From: Chaenocephalus aceratus
Taxonomy: Eukaryota; Chordata; Actinopteri; Perciformes; Channichthyidae
Direction: 5' to 3'
Length of the DNA: 64,000 bases
Assembly (NCBI GenBank): GCA_023974075.1
Contig: CM043808.1
Span: forward strand, 18,876,704-18,940,703
The notes under the pieces were generated by a model that saw only the letters and a list, made by a program, of their open reading frames with translations, had not been told where the DNA came from and did no database searches. This document shows, piece by piece, positions 44,501 to 54,926 of this stretch; the first letter of the stretch is position 1, and every line of letters begins with the position of its first letter. The position numbers and the translations under genes were made by a program.

Positions 44501-44534
44501 ATTTTTCTTTTTTCCACGGCAGATCAAAGAATGA
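19951..44534 (+). CDS. hbs1l: HBS1-like translational GTPase (long isoform), 19 coding exons
   Basis: Cytosolic eRF3-like GTPase that acts with Pelota to split ribosomes stalled at mRNA ends. Exons: 19951-19993, 20600-20665, 20899-21027, 21216-21467, 31642-31750, 32894-33114, 33992-34157, 34752-34869, 36298-36444, 37804-37878, 38003-38120, 38892-38960, 39065-39169, 40671-40761, 40905-41013, 43718-43818, 44286-44430, 44523-44534 are 18 of this isoform; the terminal exon of the short isoform (22002-23533) is skipped. All junctions are GT-AG and close to 691 aa (human 684). Visible parts: acidic N-terminus beginning [15 protein letters not shown], the HBS1 N-terminal helical domain (about 80-125), P-loop GHVDAGKS (274-281), DAPGH (351-355), NKMD (413-416), SGLSGEN (about 452-458), then the two EF-Tu-like beta barrels ending GVVTEIKE. 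The last exon carries only Ile-Lys-Glu-stop. Confidence 0.96.
22002..23533 (+). CDS. hbs1l: hbs1l alternative terminal exon (Ski7-like C-terminal half)
   Basis: A 1.53-kb open exon rich in Ser, Leu and Gln, predicted mostly disordered. Seven copies of a motif S-L-x-x-L-x-x-x-[H/N/Y] start at 22178, 22262, 22328, 22568, 22691, 22835 and 22955; five have His at position 9. A degenerate eighth copy lies near 22478. The last 80 residues change character: [12 protein letters not shown], then the basic patch RRKRKRR, then an acidic/Ser-Pro tail. The acceptor is uncertain between AG at 22000-22001 and AG at 22012-22013, both in frame (673 or 669 aa). The first methionine inside the exon is irrelevant because translation enters from exon 4. 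The motif repeats may bind exosome or SKI subunits (inference). Confidence 0.85.
23534..24525 (+). other. hbs1l: 3'UTR of the hbs1l short isoform
   Basis: AT-rich and gene-free, running from the TAG at 23531-23533 to just beyond an AATAAA. It gives a UTR of about 1 kb. No convincing coding frame lies in it. The extent is inferred from the poly(A) signal. Confidence 0.65.
24503..24600 (+). terminator. hbs1l: Intronic poly(A) signal for the hbs1l short isoform
   Basis: AATAAA at 24503-24508 is followed by a strongly GT-rich stretch (about 24540-24600), the textbook layout of a cleavage site. It lies inside the 10-kb intron that the long isoform must remove. Choice between this site and splicing to 31642 would set the ratio of short to long isoform. 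Confidence 0.7.
25363..26053. mobile_element. TTAA-flanked non-autonomous DNA transposon (691 bp)
   Basis: Inverted ends AGTGGACCTATTATGC (left) and GCATGATAGGTCCCCT (right) match at 14 of 16 positions. TTAA sits directly outside both ends (25359-25362 and 26054-26057). No transposase is present. It lies in the hbs1l intron after the alternative terminal exon. Its ends differ from those of the 19064/39181 pair, so it is a separate family. Confidence 0.8.
26058..31641 (+). other. Large hbs1l intron, remaining part
   Basis: This is the 3' part of the 10.2-kb intron between the exons ending at 21467 and starting at 31642. I see no coding exon, no RNA gene and no transposon with recognisable ends in this part. 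Open frames are short and AT-driven. Confidence 0.55.
31839..32494 (+). mobile_element. Pogo/Tigger-like element remnant in hbs1l intron
   Basis: The inverted ends share AATTTTCGGACTATAAG, and TA lies directly outside each end (31837-31838 and 32495-32496), as for Tc1/mariner-superfamily elements. Internally, plus-strand 32192-32380 encodes a 62-residue fragment ([20 protein letters not shown], then a segment ending FRKAGLL) resembling the C-terminal part of pogo/Tigger-type DDE transposases. The rest of the transposase is absent, so the copy is non-autonomous. It lies between the exons ending 31750 and starting 32894. Confidence 0.75.
35125..35331. mobile_element. Short inverted-repeat element (MITE-like)
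   Basis: A 207-bp element whose ends form an inverted repeat of roughly 30 bp around the shared core CCGTCTACACTACAGGC. I could not find a convincing target-site duplication, so the superfamily is unassigned. It lies in the hbs1l intron between the exons ending 34869 and starting 36298. Confidence 0.6.
36633..37549 (-). mobile_element. hAT-type element with intact 8-bp target duplication
   Basis: The ends CAGGGGTGCACATAACT and AGTTATGTGCAGCCCTG are inverted repeats with one mismatch in 17. The identical octamer ATCATAAG flanks both sides (36625-36632 and 37550-37557), as expected for hAT insertion. On the minus strand a frame at 37058-36843 contains [17 protein letters not shown] and then an acidic Ser-rich tail. 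It may be the remnant end of a transposase, but I cannot place it confidently. The 917-bp copy cannot be autonomous. It is located in the hbs1l intron after exon 36298-36444. Confidence 0.82.
38168..38470 (-). repeat. Interspersed LINE-type 3' end
   Basis: The block begins with an AATCAAATC run and a TTTTATTTATATAGCAC string followed by AAAGTGCTGTACA. It continues with the GGAAAAACTTCCAGAG and GGGGGAAACCTCAGGGAG strings that recur in many fish genomes at 3' ends of non-LTR elements. Orientation is judged from the T-rich head being the reverse complement of an A-rich tail. The exact family is not assigned. Confidence 0.5.
39181..39674. mobile_element. TTAA-flanked non-autonomous DNA transposon, copy 2
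   Basis: It has the same inverted ends and TTAA flanks (39177-39180 and 39675-39678) as the copy at 19064-19428, but is 494 bp long. The extra length includes a perfect 24-bp inverted repeat (39349-39372 and 39386-39409) with a 13-base spacer that is absent from copy 1. The two copies share a block including TATATTCCATGGAATGCTC. It starts 12 bases after the hbs1l exon ending at 39169, leaving that donor intact. Confidence 0.87.
41773..43138 (+). mobile_element. Tc1-family transposon with about 270-bp inverted repeats
   Basis: A 1366-bp element starting CACTGAACAAAAATATAAA and ending with the inverse, flanked by the TA duplication (41771-41772, 43139-43140). The inverted repeats span about 41773-42044 and 42869-43138 and are highly similar, indicating a fairly recent insertion. 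It carries a broken transposase gene. The insertion target was the interior of an older hAT element. Confidence 0.93.
42072..42826 (+). pseudogene. Tc1-type transposase pseudogene
   Basis: The frame opens [16 protein letters not shown] and has the paired helix-turn-helix DNA-binding half and the first catalytic Asp ([10 protein letters not shown]). A shift and an in-frame stop occur at about 42632-42643. The frame resumes as MVGAGVCYG and continues through [18 protein letters not shown]. It then jumps from HHLM to [13 protein letters not shown], skipping the segment that normally holds the second Asp and the Glu. The family's usual length is about 340 aa; roughly 80 residues are missing. The protein cannot be catalytic. 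Confidence 0.9.
43298..43495 (-). pseudogene. BED zinc finger fragment of a hAT transposase
   Basis: A 65-residue minus-strand frame contains [20 protein letters not shown] then CKRCRAALK. This is the N-terminal BED-finger pattern (aromatic pair, then CxxC) found in hAT transposases and ZBED proteins. The distal His residues and the dimerisation/catalytic domains are missing. It lies inside the hAT element 41103-43678 and is a remnant, not a host gene. Confidence 0.75.
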
Positions 44535-46650
44535 GGAGCATTTCCATGGACACAGAGCCGGTCTGAACTTGCTCTACAGGCTTCCTGCAGCCAGAGACAA
44601 AGTACAATTCCTCCAGGGACTCAGCGTCATTTTCATCCATCCACCGCTCCATCCAGCTGCTCCGACCGACTGCTCCAAACAACACCAAATTGCATGGCTA
44701 TGCGGCAAGATGATCCAGCCTCCTGCGACAAACAGGCGCATTACCCTGCCACCCCATAACTTCAGATTTATTTTCGTCCGACTTTGTTTTTTAGTAAAAT
44801 CAGGCCAAATTAAGAATATAATCCGACTTTGAAAGACACTTTCACCAACAGGAGATTTCCACAGTTATTTATGTCACTGTACTTCCCTCGAAGCAACCTT
44901 TTCTTGACTGAAAAAGCATGAATCCTGTTGGAACAACTATTGAAACTAGAGCAGTCAACAAATCAGCTGTGGTGTAAGCAGAACATTTCTTTCTGCTGTA
45001 ACAGATTTCCAGATTTCTCCTTCGTGTAAAGGTTAAGATGAGGATATACACCCCAGTTTTTTTGCATAATAAGTCCCTCCTGAGATTTTTAATTTAGACA
45101 GAGATGAACAAATGAAATTTAAGTTATTAGATATTATTTTTACCATAGTATGTTGACATCTCATACAACATAGCCAATGGGACACAGTTCACTCTAACCA
45201 AGCGAGAATAGTTTTTGAGCAAAAAAGGGAAACTAAAATCTTCACTACTGGACAAATTTAAGCTAACAAAATACTTGAAATGCTTCCACCATGCTTTTTG
45301 AAGTACTCATCTGTGTTTTGTTTTTTCTTTGAAAGACTTGGTTAAGTGAAGAAGAGCAGCTGTGTTTCTGTTTTCCCCATGTGTTGTTGAAGGTGTTGTG
45401 AAGGAGGACGATGCAAAATGAACATGACGTCAGCAATCTGTGGTTTGAGTTTTGATTTCAGCAGTGTTAACTTTATATTCAATTGAAAAAAAAAGTGCGA
45501 GGATTCTTGATAGTTTAAAATACATACGCTAAGTAAAGTAAGAAATGAAAATGTAGAGGTGATAGTTTCCTGTGGGGTTTGACAGTGACACGGCTGGGGT
45601 TGTTACCGCTGGAGTGGAAAGCATCAAAAAAAAAAAAGAATGCACATCGAAGGGAAAATAGGTCAGAGATTTAGAAAAATGCCCACAACGCTTTTCCAGT
45701 TTCCAGTGGTGGACTCTGAAGTGACAAGCATGTGTAACCGCGGCTTACAAAGTTCCACTTCACAGAAAAAGACTTGAAAGACAAGGACAATTAAAGTCAA
45801 AATGGTGTGAGAACTTTAAGGATTTTATGGCAAAGAATCCTAGGTTCCCAGGCTCCTGACATATACTGTAGTCGGTATACTAAGACATCAAGAGTGCAAT
45901 AAGAATATTGAAAGGGACATAGTGCACGTACAGTTCAGGAATAAGTAAACTATACTCATATAAACCATAATGAGATTATAGGGTGGAAAGTTATTACACA
46001 ACTGTCACAAAATGTGGGTCGAAGGTTGTGCCTCTGATTTAAAGTGTATATAGTCCTTGTATGCATGCACAGGAAAGAATGTGTGCATTGAAGATACACA
46101 CTGAATGAACGGAAATATAGTGTAATTGTATGCTTTTGGGATTTTTTTAATGTCTTTGAATTGCATAATTTGGAAGGTTTTGTGCTTTTAGGTGATACTC
46201 AGGTATCTCTGTTAAATGTGATGCATACCGCTAAATAATTTTAATTAAATCTAATCTGGCTGATTATATACTATGACTCCCTGCAGCTGAAGTTGCTGGC
46301 TCAGTCACAAACACTGCAAAACTATAACTTGGCCGGGGCAAAGGTCTCAAAAATACATGACTTATTTCAGTATCCAGAAACAAAAAAGCATCGCGCAAAT
46401 CTAAGATGCTTTAAGACATATTTGCTCTACACTGTAAGTTTATGCTATATTGATGAAGTATAATGTCATTGCTGGGTCTCTTAACTACAGTCTAACCTCA
46501 TGAAGAGGATTTTCCACCAGTGTACAGTGTAGGTCCATAGGATGGCAGTGTTCAGCACATTTCCTCACAATAAGAAGTGTTCATGTTTTGTGAAGTTAGC
46601 AACGTGTTCTGCTACAGAAATGCATAATAAATAGCATCATGCAGTGAAAT
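44535..46650 (+). other. hbs1l: hbs1l long-isoform 3'UTR (extent uncertain)
   Basis: No coding frame follows the TGA at 44532-44534. Candidate poly(A) signals are ATTAAA near 45791 and AATAAA at 46626-46631; neither has a decisive GT-rich element. The upper bound is the AATAAA at 46626. The sequence contains scattered A-rich runs and no transposon I recognise. Confidence 0.4.
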
Positions 46651-47762
46651 TGGTGTCAGTCACCTAGGGTCCAACTTTGACACAGAGAGCGGTAAAAGCC
46701 TTTTGGTCTCCAGACCTTTGACCTGAGATAATGAATAACTTTCTCTGTAAATGGATTGGAGTATTGCTGCTTCGCCAGTCTCCTTTCTTTATTAGCCATT
46801 TCTAAAACTGACAGTAACTGTGTTGTCACGTAAATGCAAAGCCAAAACAAGCTCTTGAAAAAACTGTATGCAGTAAGTTTATTTCTGCGTTGTCATGATA
46901 GACAAGCGGAATTGTTCATGGCACTTTGTGAGATACAGGCCACACAACCTTGAGCTTTAGAAAAAGGGTTAATCTTTAACATTTATGTAGGAAACCGTCT
47001 TTAAACACAAATACCTGAACTTGTGCCTGCTGCTGCTATCCTTTACCTGCAACAAAGCAACCTCACCTCGAGGTCCATTAGGTTGCCGTTATGGAGCTTC
47101 TGATCTCATCGCATGTAGTCAGGCCAAGTTTGTACATGCCTTTTGAAAAAACTATTCCCACACAAAATTACTGAAAAATACGTTGGAAAAGTGATACAAC
47201 TTTACTTTCATCATCACACAACGTCGCAGTATAGATGCAAGCAAAATGTACCATTTCTGTCGATTAGAGAAAAAACATTGGTAAGTAACTATAATGACAA
47301 ACTTTATGAAATAATGACTAAACAAGAGGCAAAAATAAGAAGTAGTCTCTAAAGGAGTAGTAAGTTTTGCTATTATTTTTCAAGTTATTTTGAGATACTT
47401 AGATAGGCCTACTACTCATTATCTTGAATTAATAAGCCATTGTATTTTAAGAAAGTGCAGGTAGGCCTACTCATCATTGGCATCTTCGAGCCTCTTTACA
47501 TTTCAACCTTTGTAATAGGGCAGGCTATTAGTTCTCAAACTGCACTAAAGGGTGTAATAGCCTAGAGACAAAATAAAAGATATACAAATAGGTATTTAGA
47601 CACCTGATTTTCAAACTTTATTGATATATTATTTCACTTGTTTCCAAGACCTTTAAATGCTAACCAGTGCTAAAGGGAATCATTAGCCTAGTGCTGCTCA
47701 GTGCTCACCATCTTGGGTTTTATAGAGAAACGTGACAGAGGCCGCTGTCGAGTGGGAGGGTC
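46651..47762. other. hbs1l-aldh8a1 intergenic DNA
   Basis: AT-rich spacer with no recognisable exon, RNA gene or transposon end. A 70-codon plus-strand frame at 47143-47352 has no similarity I recognise and no splice context. Confidence 0.5.
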
Positions 47763-47783
47763 GGTCCAAAGCATGGTCCAAAG
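47763..47783 (+). promoter_or_regulatory. aldh8a1: Tandem HNF4-like half sites upstream of aldh8a1
   Basis: The string GGTCCAAAG occurs twice, at 47763-47771 and 47775-47783, about 100-120 bp before the aldh8a1 start codon. It matches the core of the HNF4/nuclear-receptor element. Mammalian ALDH8A1 is expressed mainly in liver and kidney, where HNF4 acts, so the placement is sensible. Function is inferred. Confidence 0.4.
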
Positions 47784-47881
47784 TAACTTCATATCGTTGG
47801 CTTAATATGCTCCAGACCTGCAGCAGTCTGCTGTTATTCTCTCAATTTGTAGCAATAGTTTGATATCCTCGACGTGCAGCC

Positions 47882-50800
47882 ATGCCTAACCCCTCTGAGC
47901 AGAGCTCTTGTCTGGTTCTGGAGAACTTCATCGGAGGGAAGTTCGTCCCGTGTCGGACTCACATCGACTCCTACGACCCGTCCGTCGGAGAGGTTTACTG
48001 CAGGGTGCCGGACAGCGGGGCGCCGGAGGTGGGTCAGCCAGCCTCATGCTATATGACTAGATTTATAACTATAACCGTCTGCACTGTTTTTCCTACTTAC
48101 TCTGGAGTAGCATTATTTTTATTGAGAATGTAGTGCAAAGCCTACAACCCATACCTAGGCCTTGATGCTTCCTGCTGCTGCAAATCACGCCTTTTTAAAG
48201 ATAACATGTTGAGATTTTGTTGAGATTTCACAAAAGTGTGGTCATTTCTGAGTTACCACAAATGTTAAACAAATAATGGTCCTTGTTGGTGCATTTGACC
48301 TGTGAGGGTTGTTATCTTGTTGCTGTCTGTGTATCTGTGTTTTTTGAGTTAATCATTTCCATGTTGTGCTTATGCTCTCTATGATCCCAGACTTTACAAT
48401 GACATTCTTTATGGCAGGCATATTGACCTGGATTGCATATTTGTTATATAAACACATTACTGCATTTAAACCAGGGTTAACTTTTGCATGGACTTGCAGA
48501 AGTGTCATATAGCCTATATTCTTCATGTTGAATATCCAGGTTCAGATGCTGCATGTGAAACACTGCTCGAGAGAGACCTTTACTCTTTGTAGAGTAAACA
48601 GTGAAGTAATCATTAAACACATGAACGACATGAGTCAATAATTGTACTTTTCATATGAGATCAAAGTTGTTAGCCATTATATAAATATACACCCAGACTC
48701 CCCCCAGTGTATCCCGACCACTAGTTTCGGGGGCAGTTTTATCCCACAGGCCTAAGACTTTACAATTCCTGAGCTAAGTGAAGTTCCATTACAGATGTAA
48801 ATATCACACACGCATGTTCCACATATCTAAATCTATTAATATAATGTATAATATTTGAATCCCCCTTTTAAATTATTTAGTTTTATATAAAGTTTTGTCT
48901 AATTCACTTCGTTCCTGCATTTTACTTGCACAATTGATGGCACTATATTATTTCTTATAATATAAGTTTATTTTATGTGTCAAGTTTGCTGTGTGTCTCT
49001 TTACATTTCCATTTCCAACCATTGTGCCTAAGCTTTTTTGCTTTGTACAAGAAAACCTTTGAATCTCCATACTTGTGATGCCTGTGTAAAAGTTGTGGCC
49101 TCACTTGCAGCAAAAGGGATTTTTATGATGAAGGCATACAGTACTTTACAAGAACAATACAGAAAACTTAATGCAAAAATAACAATTGTATGTCTCATTC
49201 AGATATGTCTTGGTCCCATGTTGGTAACTGCTGAAACCTCACACAGAACTATGTGCTAACCTCTCTGTGCTTCCCCTCTGCAGGTGGAGGCAGCGGTGGC
49301 GGCGGCTAAAGAAGCGTTCCCCGGGTGGTCCGCTCGCAGCCCGGAGCAGCGGGCTCAGGTCCTCAACAAACTGGCCGACCTGTTGGACGCCAACGTGGAG
49401 GAGTTCGCCCAAGCTGAATCCAGGGACCAAGGTGTGCTATACTGTTGTAAAACCGGTGGTATCAACCCAAAAGTCAGTCAGATTATCAGCCAGTAGCACA
49501 TTACTGCATGCTCCAGTTATTGGATTTCATATTATTAGAACCCAGATTTCAAAACCCTCATATGCAGGTCCTGTTGAGGTGTAGTATGACTGATTACATG
49601 CCTAGGGTTGTAACTTATTACAATTTTAATATAATATTAATTATTAATTCAATTATAGATTAATCTCCAAAACAATTGATTCAACACAAAGTGCCTAAGG
49701 TCAAAGGTCATCTTAATTATGACCAACTGTCAAAAACGTAGACAATCAGGTTACAACATTTAGTAAGTTGAGTAAAAGCCATAAGAAGCAGCACATTCTA
49801 ATAATTGTACGGAAACGTGTGAGTAAAGTCTAAAACTGATTTATTTTTTTGGTCAAGATCTTTGTTCTAAGTAACTTCTTTCTCATAATTAAAAACAGTA
49901 AAAATGACTTAACCTAGAACAAATAAATGTTTGACTTTAGTTCTTGAAAATGCACTTCAAATTCAGTTGATTTCTAATCAAATAATGTATTGATTGAGGC
50001 AGCTGTACTATTATACATGCAAATATTTGATCATAATAAGCAATATTTATTGTTAGTGAACATAAAGAGCTTGCGAGTACTTTACGCATGTTTAGTTCAC
50101 CTGTGTATTAGATTCATAATATTGTGAACTAAACTGACATTTGGCCTGTGGGTGGCACTAGAGGACCGCTCAAACATTGTACAAAATTAAGTGATCATGA
50201 CCTGGGGTTGATATTGAACTATTTTGAGTGTAAGCAGTGCTGTTTTATTATCCCCTGTCCACTACTATCCCCTATGTTTTTGTTGTGACTTTACAGGTAA
50301 AACAGTAACATTTGCACGGACTGTTGACATTCCCCGATCTGCGTACAACTTCCGCTTCTTTGCCTCATCACTGTTGCACCACACCAACGACTGCAGCCAG
50401 ACGGACCACATGGGCTGCCTGCACTACACCATCCGCTGCCCTGTGGGAGTGGGTGAGAGCTCAGTATCTCTGCATTAAAACCTGTTATTTTTTTCGTGCT
50501 TCATATGTTTTAAATCTGTGTTTTGGTTTTGTGCAGCCGGTCTGATCAGCCCCTGGAACCTCCCCCTGTACCTGCTGACCTGGAAGATTGCTCCTGCCAT
50601 CGCTGCAGGCAACACAGTGGTGGCCAAACCCAGCGAGATGACCTCTGTGACTGCCTGGATGATGTGCAAGTTGATGCAGCAGGCTGGTAGGACTACAACA
50701 CCCACAATGCAATTGGAATCCATTTACATGCACAGAAGATATACCAGAATAAGAATACCTTTATTAGTCCCATAGAGGGGACATTTACATTGTTATAGCA

Positions 50801-52939
50801 GAAAAGAGCCAAAGACAGCTTAAGAAGCATGCATAACAAAATATTAAAGATAACAAATAAAAAATTAAATAAAAAAAAGGATACTTCATAAATCCTATAA
50901 AAAATCCCATGCTGCTGTAAAGACATTGCTTGATTTAAAAATATATAATAAAAAACATTATAAATCATATCAACAGTCGAAATATATATATCAATAGAGT
51001 ATACAAGAAACATAATACGTGAGAATACACTTAATAGACCAACCTGCTTCTCAAACATTGGATACTACTGTATATACAAGTTATTACTTATTATTCACTA
51101 TGACCTATAACAAAAATGAGTTTGAAGAATTGCTGAAAGCTTTCTATCTCCACAGGTGTTCCTCCAGGAGTTGTCAACATTGTTTTCGGCACCGGGCCAA
51201 AAGCAGGCGACGCCCTGGTCGGCCATCCTGACGTCCCATTGGTCTCCTTCACTGGCTCCACGGCCACTGCCCAGTGCATCACAGAGCGGAGCGCCCCCTA
51301 CTGTAAGAAGCTCTCTCTGGAGCTGGGAGGGAAAAACCCTGCCATTATTTTTGCTGACGCAGACCTGGACCGGTGCATCGAGACCACCGTTCGCTCCAGC
51401 TTCTCCAATCAGGTGAGAGAAGAGTGTCAGGAAGGGTTATCGGACTCTATTCAAGTTTTGAATTGAATTGCTGTCATTATTTCTTTTGTATTACACATGC
51501 TTTTTTAAGGGTTATTATCAAGGCTGGCACCAGTGTGTCAGCTAAACTTCTGGGGCTCCAAGAATGTCAGTTTTTTGCTAAATAATTTGTAAATGTTTTT
51601 GGGAATATGCTCTAAATACATCCACTGACAGTGAAATAGTTATGGGTCCTACTTGGTTTGATATGATGAGGATCTGTCTTTATGGGAATCTATGCATCAA
51701 AAGCATTTTTTTGTAAACTAAATTACAGCTTTGTTTAGCTCATAATTTATTTTTATAGTTTTATTCTTATTATGTGTCCATGAGATAAATGCTTCAGTGA
51801 CCAGACTTGTCCACATGGGGGAGATCACAGTCCATATGTTGTCATGAGGCAGCTGAATAACAACAATGTCCTGAACAATGTCAAGTTACCTTTCCCTTCC
51901 TTCCTTTCCTTAGGGGGAGATCTGCTTGTGCACCAGCAGGATTTATGTAGAGGGGAGTATTTACTCTGAGTTCCTGGAAAGGTTTGTGGCTGCGGCTAAG
52001 AAGTGGAAGACAGGTGCGCCCTCTGACCCCGGCAACGACAACGGAGCGCTCATCAGCCAAGAGCACCTGGAGAAGGTGATAATTACACATTGAAATGGTG
52101 TGGGATAAGGCTGCAACCCACAATAATTACATAAATTATCAATTACCTGCTAATTATTTTATTTCTGACTATATGTCATAGAAAAGTCCATGGTGTCTCT
52201 AAATTGCTTGTTTTGTCAATCGGAAACCCCCCAAAATCTCTATTTTATATAATATTAAACGTAGTAAAGCAAGAAATCTCCATGTTTGAGAGGCTAAAGC
52301 AGCCATTTTGCATTAACATTTCCTTTGACGATGAATCATTTATCAAAATAATATCCAATTATGTTTCTGTTGTTTAACTAATCAATAAATCAACTCATAC
52401 TTGCAGCTTTCGTGCAACAGAACAAATTATCATTCTCTACATACCGTATCCACTTTAAATTTGAATCCGTTTGTCCCGGTCCCTAGGTCCGTAGCTTCGT
52501 AGCACTCGCCAAATCTGAAGGAGGCACGGTCCACTGTGGGGAGGGGGTGGATCAGCTCCACCTCCCTGAGCGCAACGCTAAAGGCTACTTTATGCCGGCC
52601 ACCGTCATCTCAGGCATTTCTGACAGCTCCCGCGTCATGCAGGAGGAGATCTTCGGCCCCGTCACCTGCGTCTCCCCCTTTGACTCAGAGGAGGAGGCCG
52701 TTTCCAAGGGCAACGGCGTGCGCTATGGTCTGGCGGCCACCGTGTGGTCCCAGGACGTGGGAAAGTTCAACCGGATGGCCAGGAAGATACAGGCAGGCCT
52801 GGTGTGGACCAACTGCTGGCTGGTGAGGGATCTGAACCTGCCCTTCGGAGGGATGAAGAAATCTGGTTGTGGGAGGGAGGGGGGGAAGGACTCCTACCAC
52901 TTCTTCACCGAGGTGAAGACCGTCACCGTCAAACACTGA
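47882..52939 (+). CDS. aldh8a1: Aldehyde dehydrogenase 8A1 (2-aminomuconic semialdehyde dehydrogenase), 7 coding exons
   Basis: Cytosolic NAD-dependent dehydrogenase. The mammalian enzyme oxidises 2-aminomuconic semialdehyde in the kynurenine route and was earlier described as acting on 9-cis-retinal. Exons: 47882-48028, 49284-49431, 50297-50452, 50537-50686, 51156-51412, 51914-52075, 52487-52939. All are GT-AG and total 490 aa (human 487). Key residues are present: Asn158 in ISPWNLP, the FTGS cofactor loop (232-235), general base Glu256 in LELGGKNP, catalytic Cys290 in GEICLCTSR, EEIFGPV, and LPFGGMKKSG near the C-terminus. The end KTVTVKH-stop matches the family. The start is the only in-frame ATG before the conserved LENFIGGKF segment and follows CAGCC. 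No disruption is seen. It shares strand with hbs1l, as in other vertebrates. Confidence 0.96.
50742..50860 (-). repeat. LINE-type 3' tail in aldh8a1 intron 4
   Basis: The plus strand reads CCTTTATTAGTCCCATAGAG and then GGGGACATTTAC. This is the reverse complement of the GGGACTAATAAAGG end typical of fish L2/CR1-like elements, and it resembles the tail at 3211-3256. The preceding ACCAGAATAAGAAT run is its degenerate terminal simple repeat. It is 5' truncated; the inner boundary is uncertain. Confidence 0.5.
51914..52075 (+). CDS. aldh8a1: aldh8a1 exon 6: catalytic cysteine exon
   Basis: Residues 287-340. The exon opens with GEICLCTSR, placing the nucleophile Cys290 34 residues after the general base Glu256, the spacing found in ALDH2. 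Both exon boundaries are in phase 0. Confidence 0.92.
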
Positions 52940-53119
52940 GGGGGGAAGAAAAAGAGATGGCTACCTTCATTGGAGAAAAAGTTTTGTAGTTAATCGTGAC
53001 ATTCATCAACCTTTGCTGGCATCTTTTGTGAATTCCAATGAAAGCGTTCTGCTCGGATTACTGGAGCCTGTAATTAAGTCTTCATCATAGAATACAAAAG
53101 TCAGAGGAGGTCACAGAGG

Positions 53120-53571
53120 AATAAACATGCATCTAAAACAATGTCAAGTAAAGAGCAAATGTATTACACTGCAAAACGCTTTGTAATACCTTTTTTATTA
53201 GTTCATCCTTAATATTCTAAACTGCCTTATTCTACAGTGGAGCATTTTTGGAGCATAGGGTGTGTTAGGGCTTCATATTTAAAAAAGGAGCTGAGCAAGT
53301 CAATAGCACAATTTATGAATTAAGCAACAGCAGCTTTAAGCCGCATTTTAAAGTTTAGACTGCAGGTCTGTCTCCTGCATGACAGCAAGTCATTCTGAAA
53401 AGAATGCACGCAGCACAAGCACAGATGGAATGAATGGAAAAGCTTCTGGTTAAGCGTGGTAAACAAGTGAGAGTTGGTATGTGCCTCAGGAGAACCCAAA
53501 AAGCAAATCATTGTCAAATGTAATGTTCTGGTATTTCTTCAGATTTTTTTGTAACACCGCATCAAATTAAA
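53120..53571 (+). terminator. aldh8a1: Candidate aldh8a1 poly(A) signals
   Basis: AATAAA lies at 53120-53125 without a clear GT-rich element. ATTAAA at 53566-53571 is followed by GTGTGTTTTT about 25 bases on. The second has the better context and would give a 3'UTR of about 650 nt. Which is used cannot be decided from sequence. Confidence 0.4.
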
Positions 53572-53589
53572 ACACTTTCAACATGCAGT

Positions 53590-54837
53590 TCAGTGTGTTT
53601 TTATCCAAACTTTCTAACATTATGGAATTGCTGTACTTAAATCTTCTTAGTATCTGCATAACACGTCTTTAAAATATATATATATGTAAACAGATCTGCA
53701 GACAGGTCAACATTCACTGGGAAAGGTTTTGCTTTTTTTATCAGCATACTTTGTACTTTTCATATGTCGTGGCGCTATCCTTTATGGCTGTGCACTTTGT
53801 CAAAGTCTGCTTGGTTATAGACAAGTTATACGTCACATAAACCCTTATGCACTCAGAAGTTAGTGATTTACATCAAGTTGTTTTTATGTCCGACCTGCTG
53901 ACGTAAGAAAGGAGAATAAATGCCAAACTGTCCTGTGCTGTGGTTGGACAACATGTTTGGAGAGTGGAATAGGAAGGTCAGCAAGCTAAGTGACTGTCAG
54001 ACTGCATGCTAACATTAGCTCATGTTCCACTAATGACAAAGTACAGCTACAACTGATGGGAATGTGATAATAGTTTTGCAGGTATTCAGTCTTAATCAAA
54101 GTATTGGTCAAATTGAAATACGCTATTACATTCAATCATGGGGATTGAATATCCGTACCCAAATGTTATGCTAAACTATTCAATTGTAGATTTTAAAGAC
54201 TGGACCAAAGCTCTCCAAAGTGGCAAACTGAAATCATACAAAATCTGACAATAGAAGTAACAGTTTAAAAGTTTATTTAGATTTAAATATCTTATAAAAA
54301 TCTTAAAATGATGGTCATGAACGACATGCTGTGGGAATGGCAGGAGTGGAGGGGTATTCAGCTGGTTGCAATCTTCATCTCACCACTAGATGCCCCTAAA
54401 TCCACACCAGTAATGATCAACATCTGCCACCCACAGCCACCTTGACACCTTGTTTCATCTCCTTGTGCTCATGTTTTTCTTGCATTTCCCAGCACATTAC
54501 CCCTCCCCTCTTTGCCCTGTTTAAACATATCTTCATCACCTTTGCTAAATATCTGATCACGGATTAATGCAGTGTGAGATGAGACTGCGGTGTGCGGGCA
54601 GCACATCATGAATGCATATGAGCACTCTGCTTTCGTCTGAGGCACCGTGCACAGTTTAGGATAAGAGGGTTACACCAGAGACCCGCCCTATCCGTAATGC
54701 GAGGTGTGTAAAAGAAGTTCCCCCTGGTGAAGTGTATGTGACATTTACCACAGAAGCAGTGTGTGTGTCCCACCCTGTGTTTTGGCTAGAGAATATGTAT
54801 TGTGCTAAGTCACGCTGCATGATTGCACACACACACA

Positions 54838-54926
<89 letters not shown>

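Noticed and set aside
54320..54440. Possible end of a dispersed repeat (CTCACCACTAGATGCC string)
   Set aside because: Feels familiar from fish repeats, but I could define neither ends nor a family.
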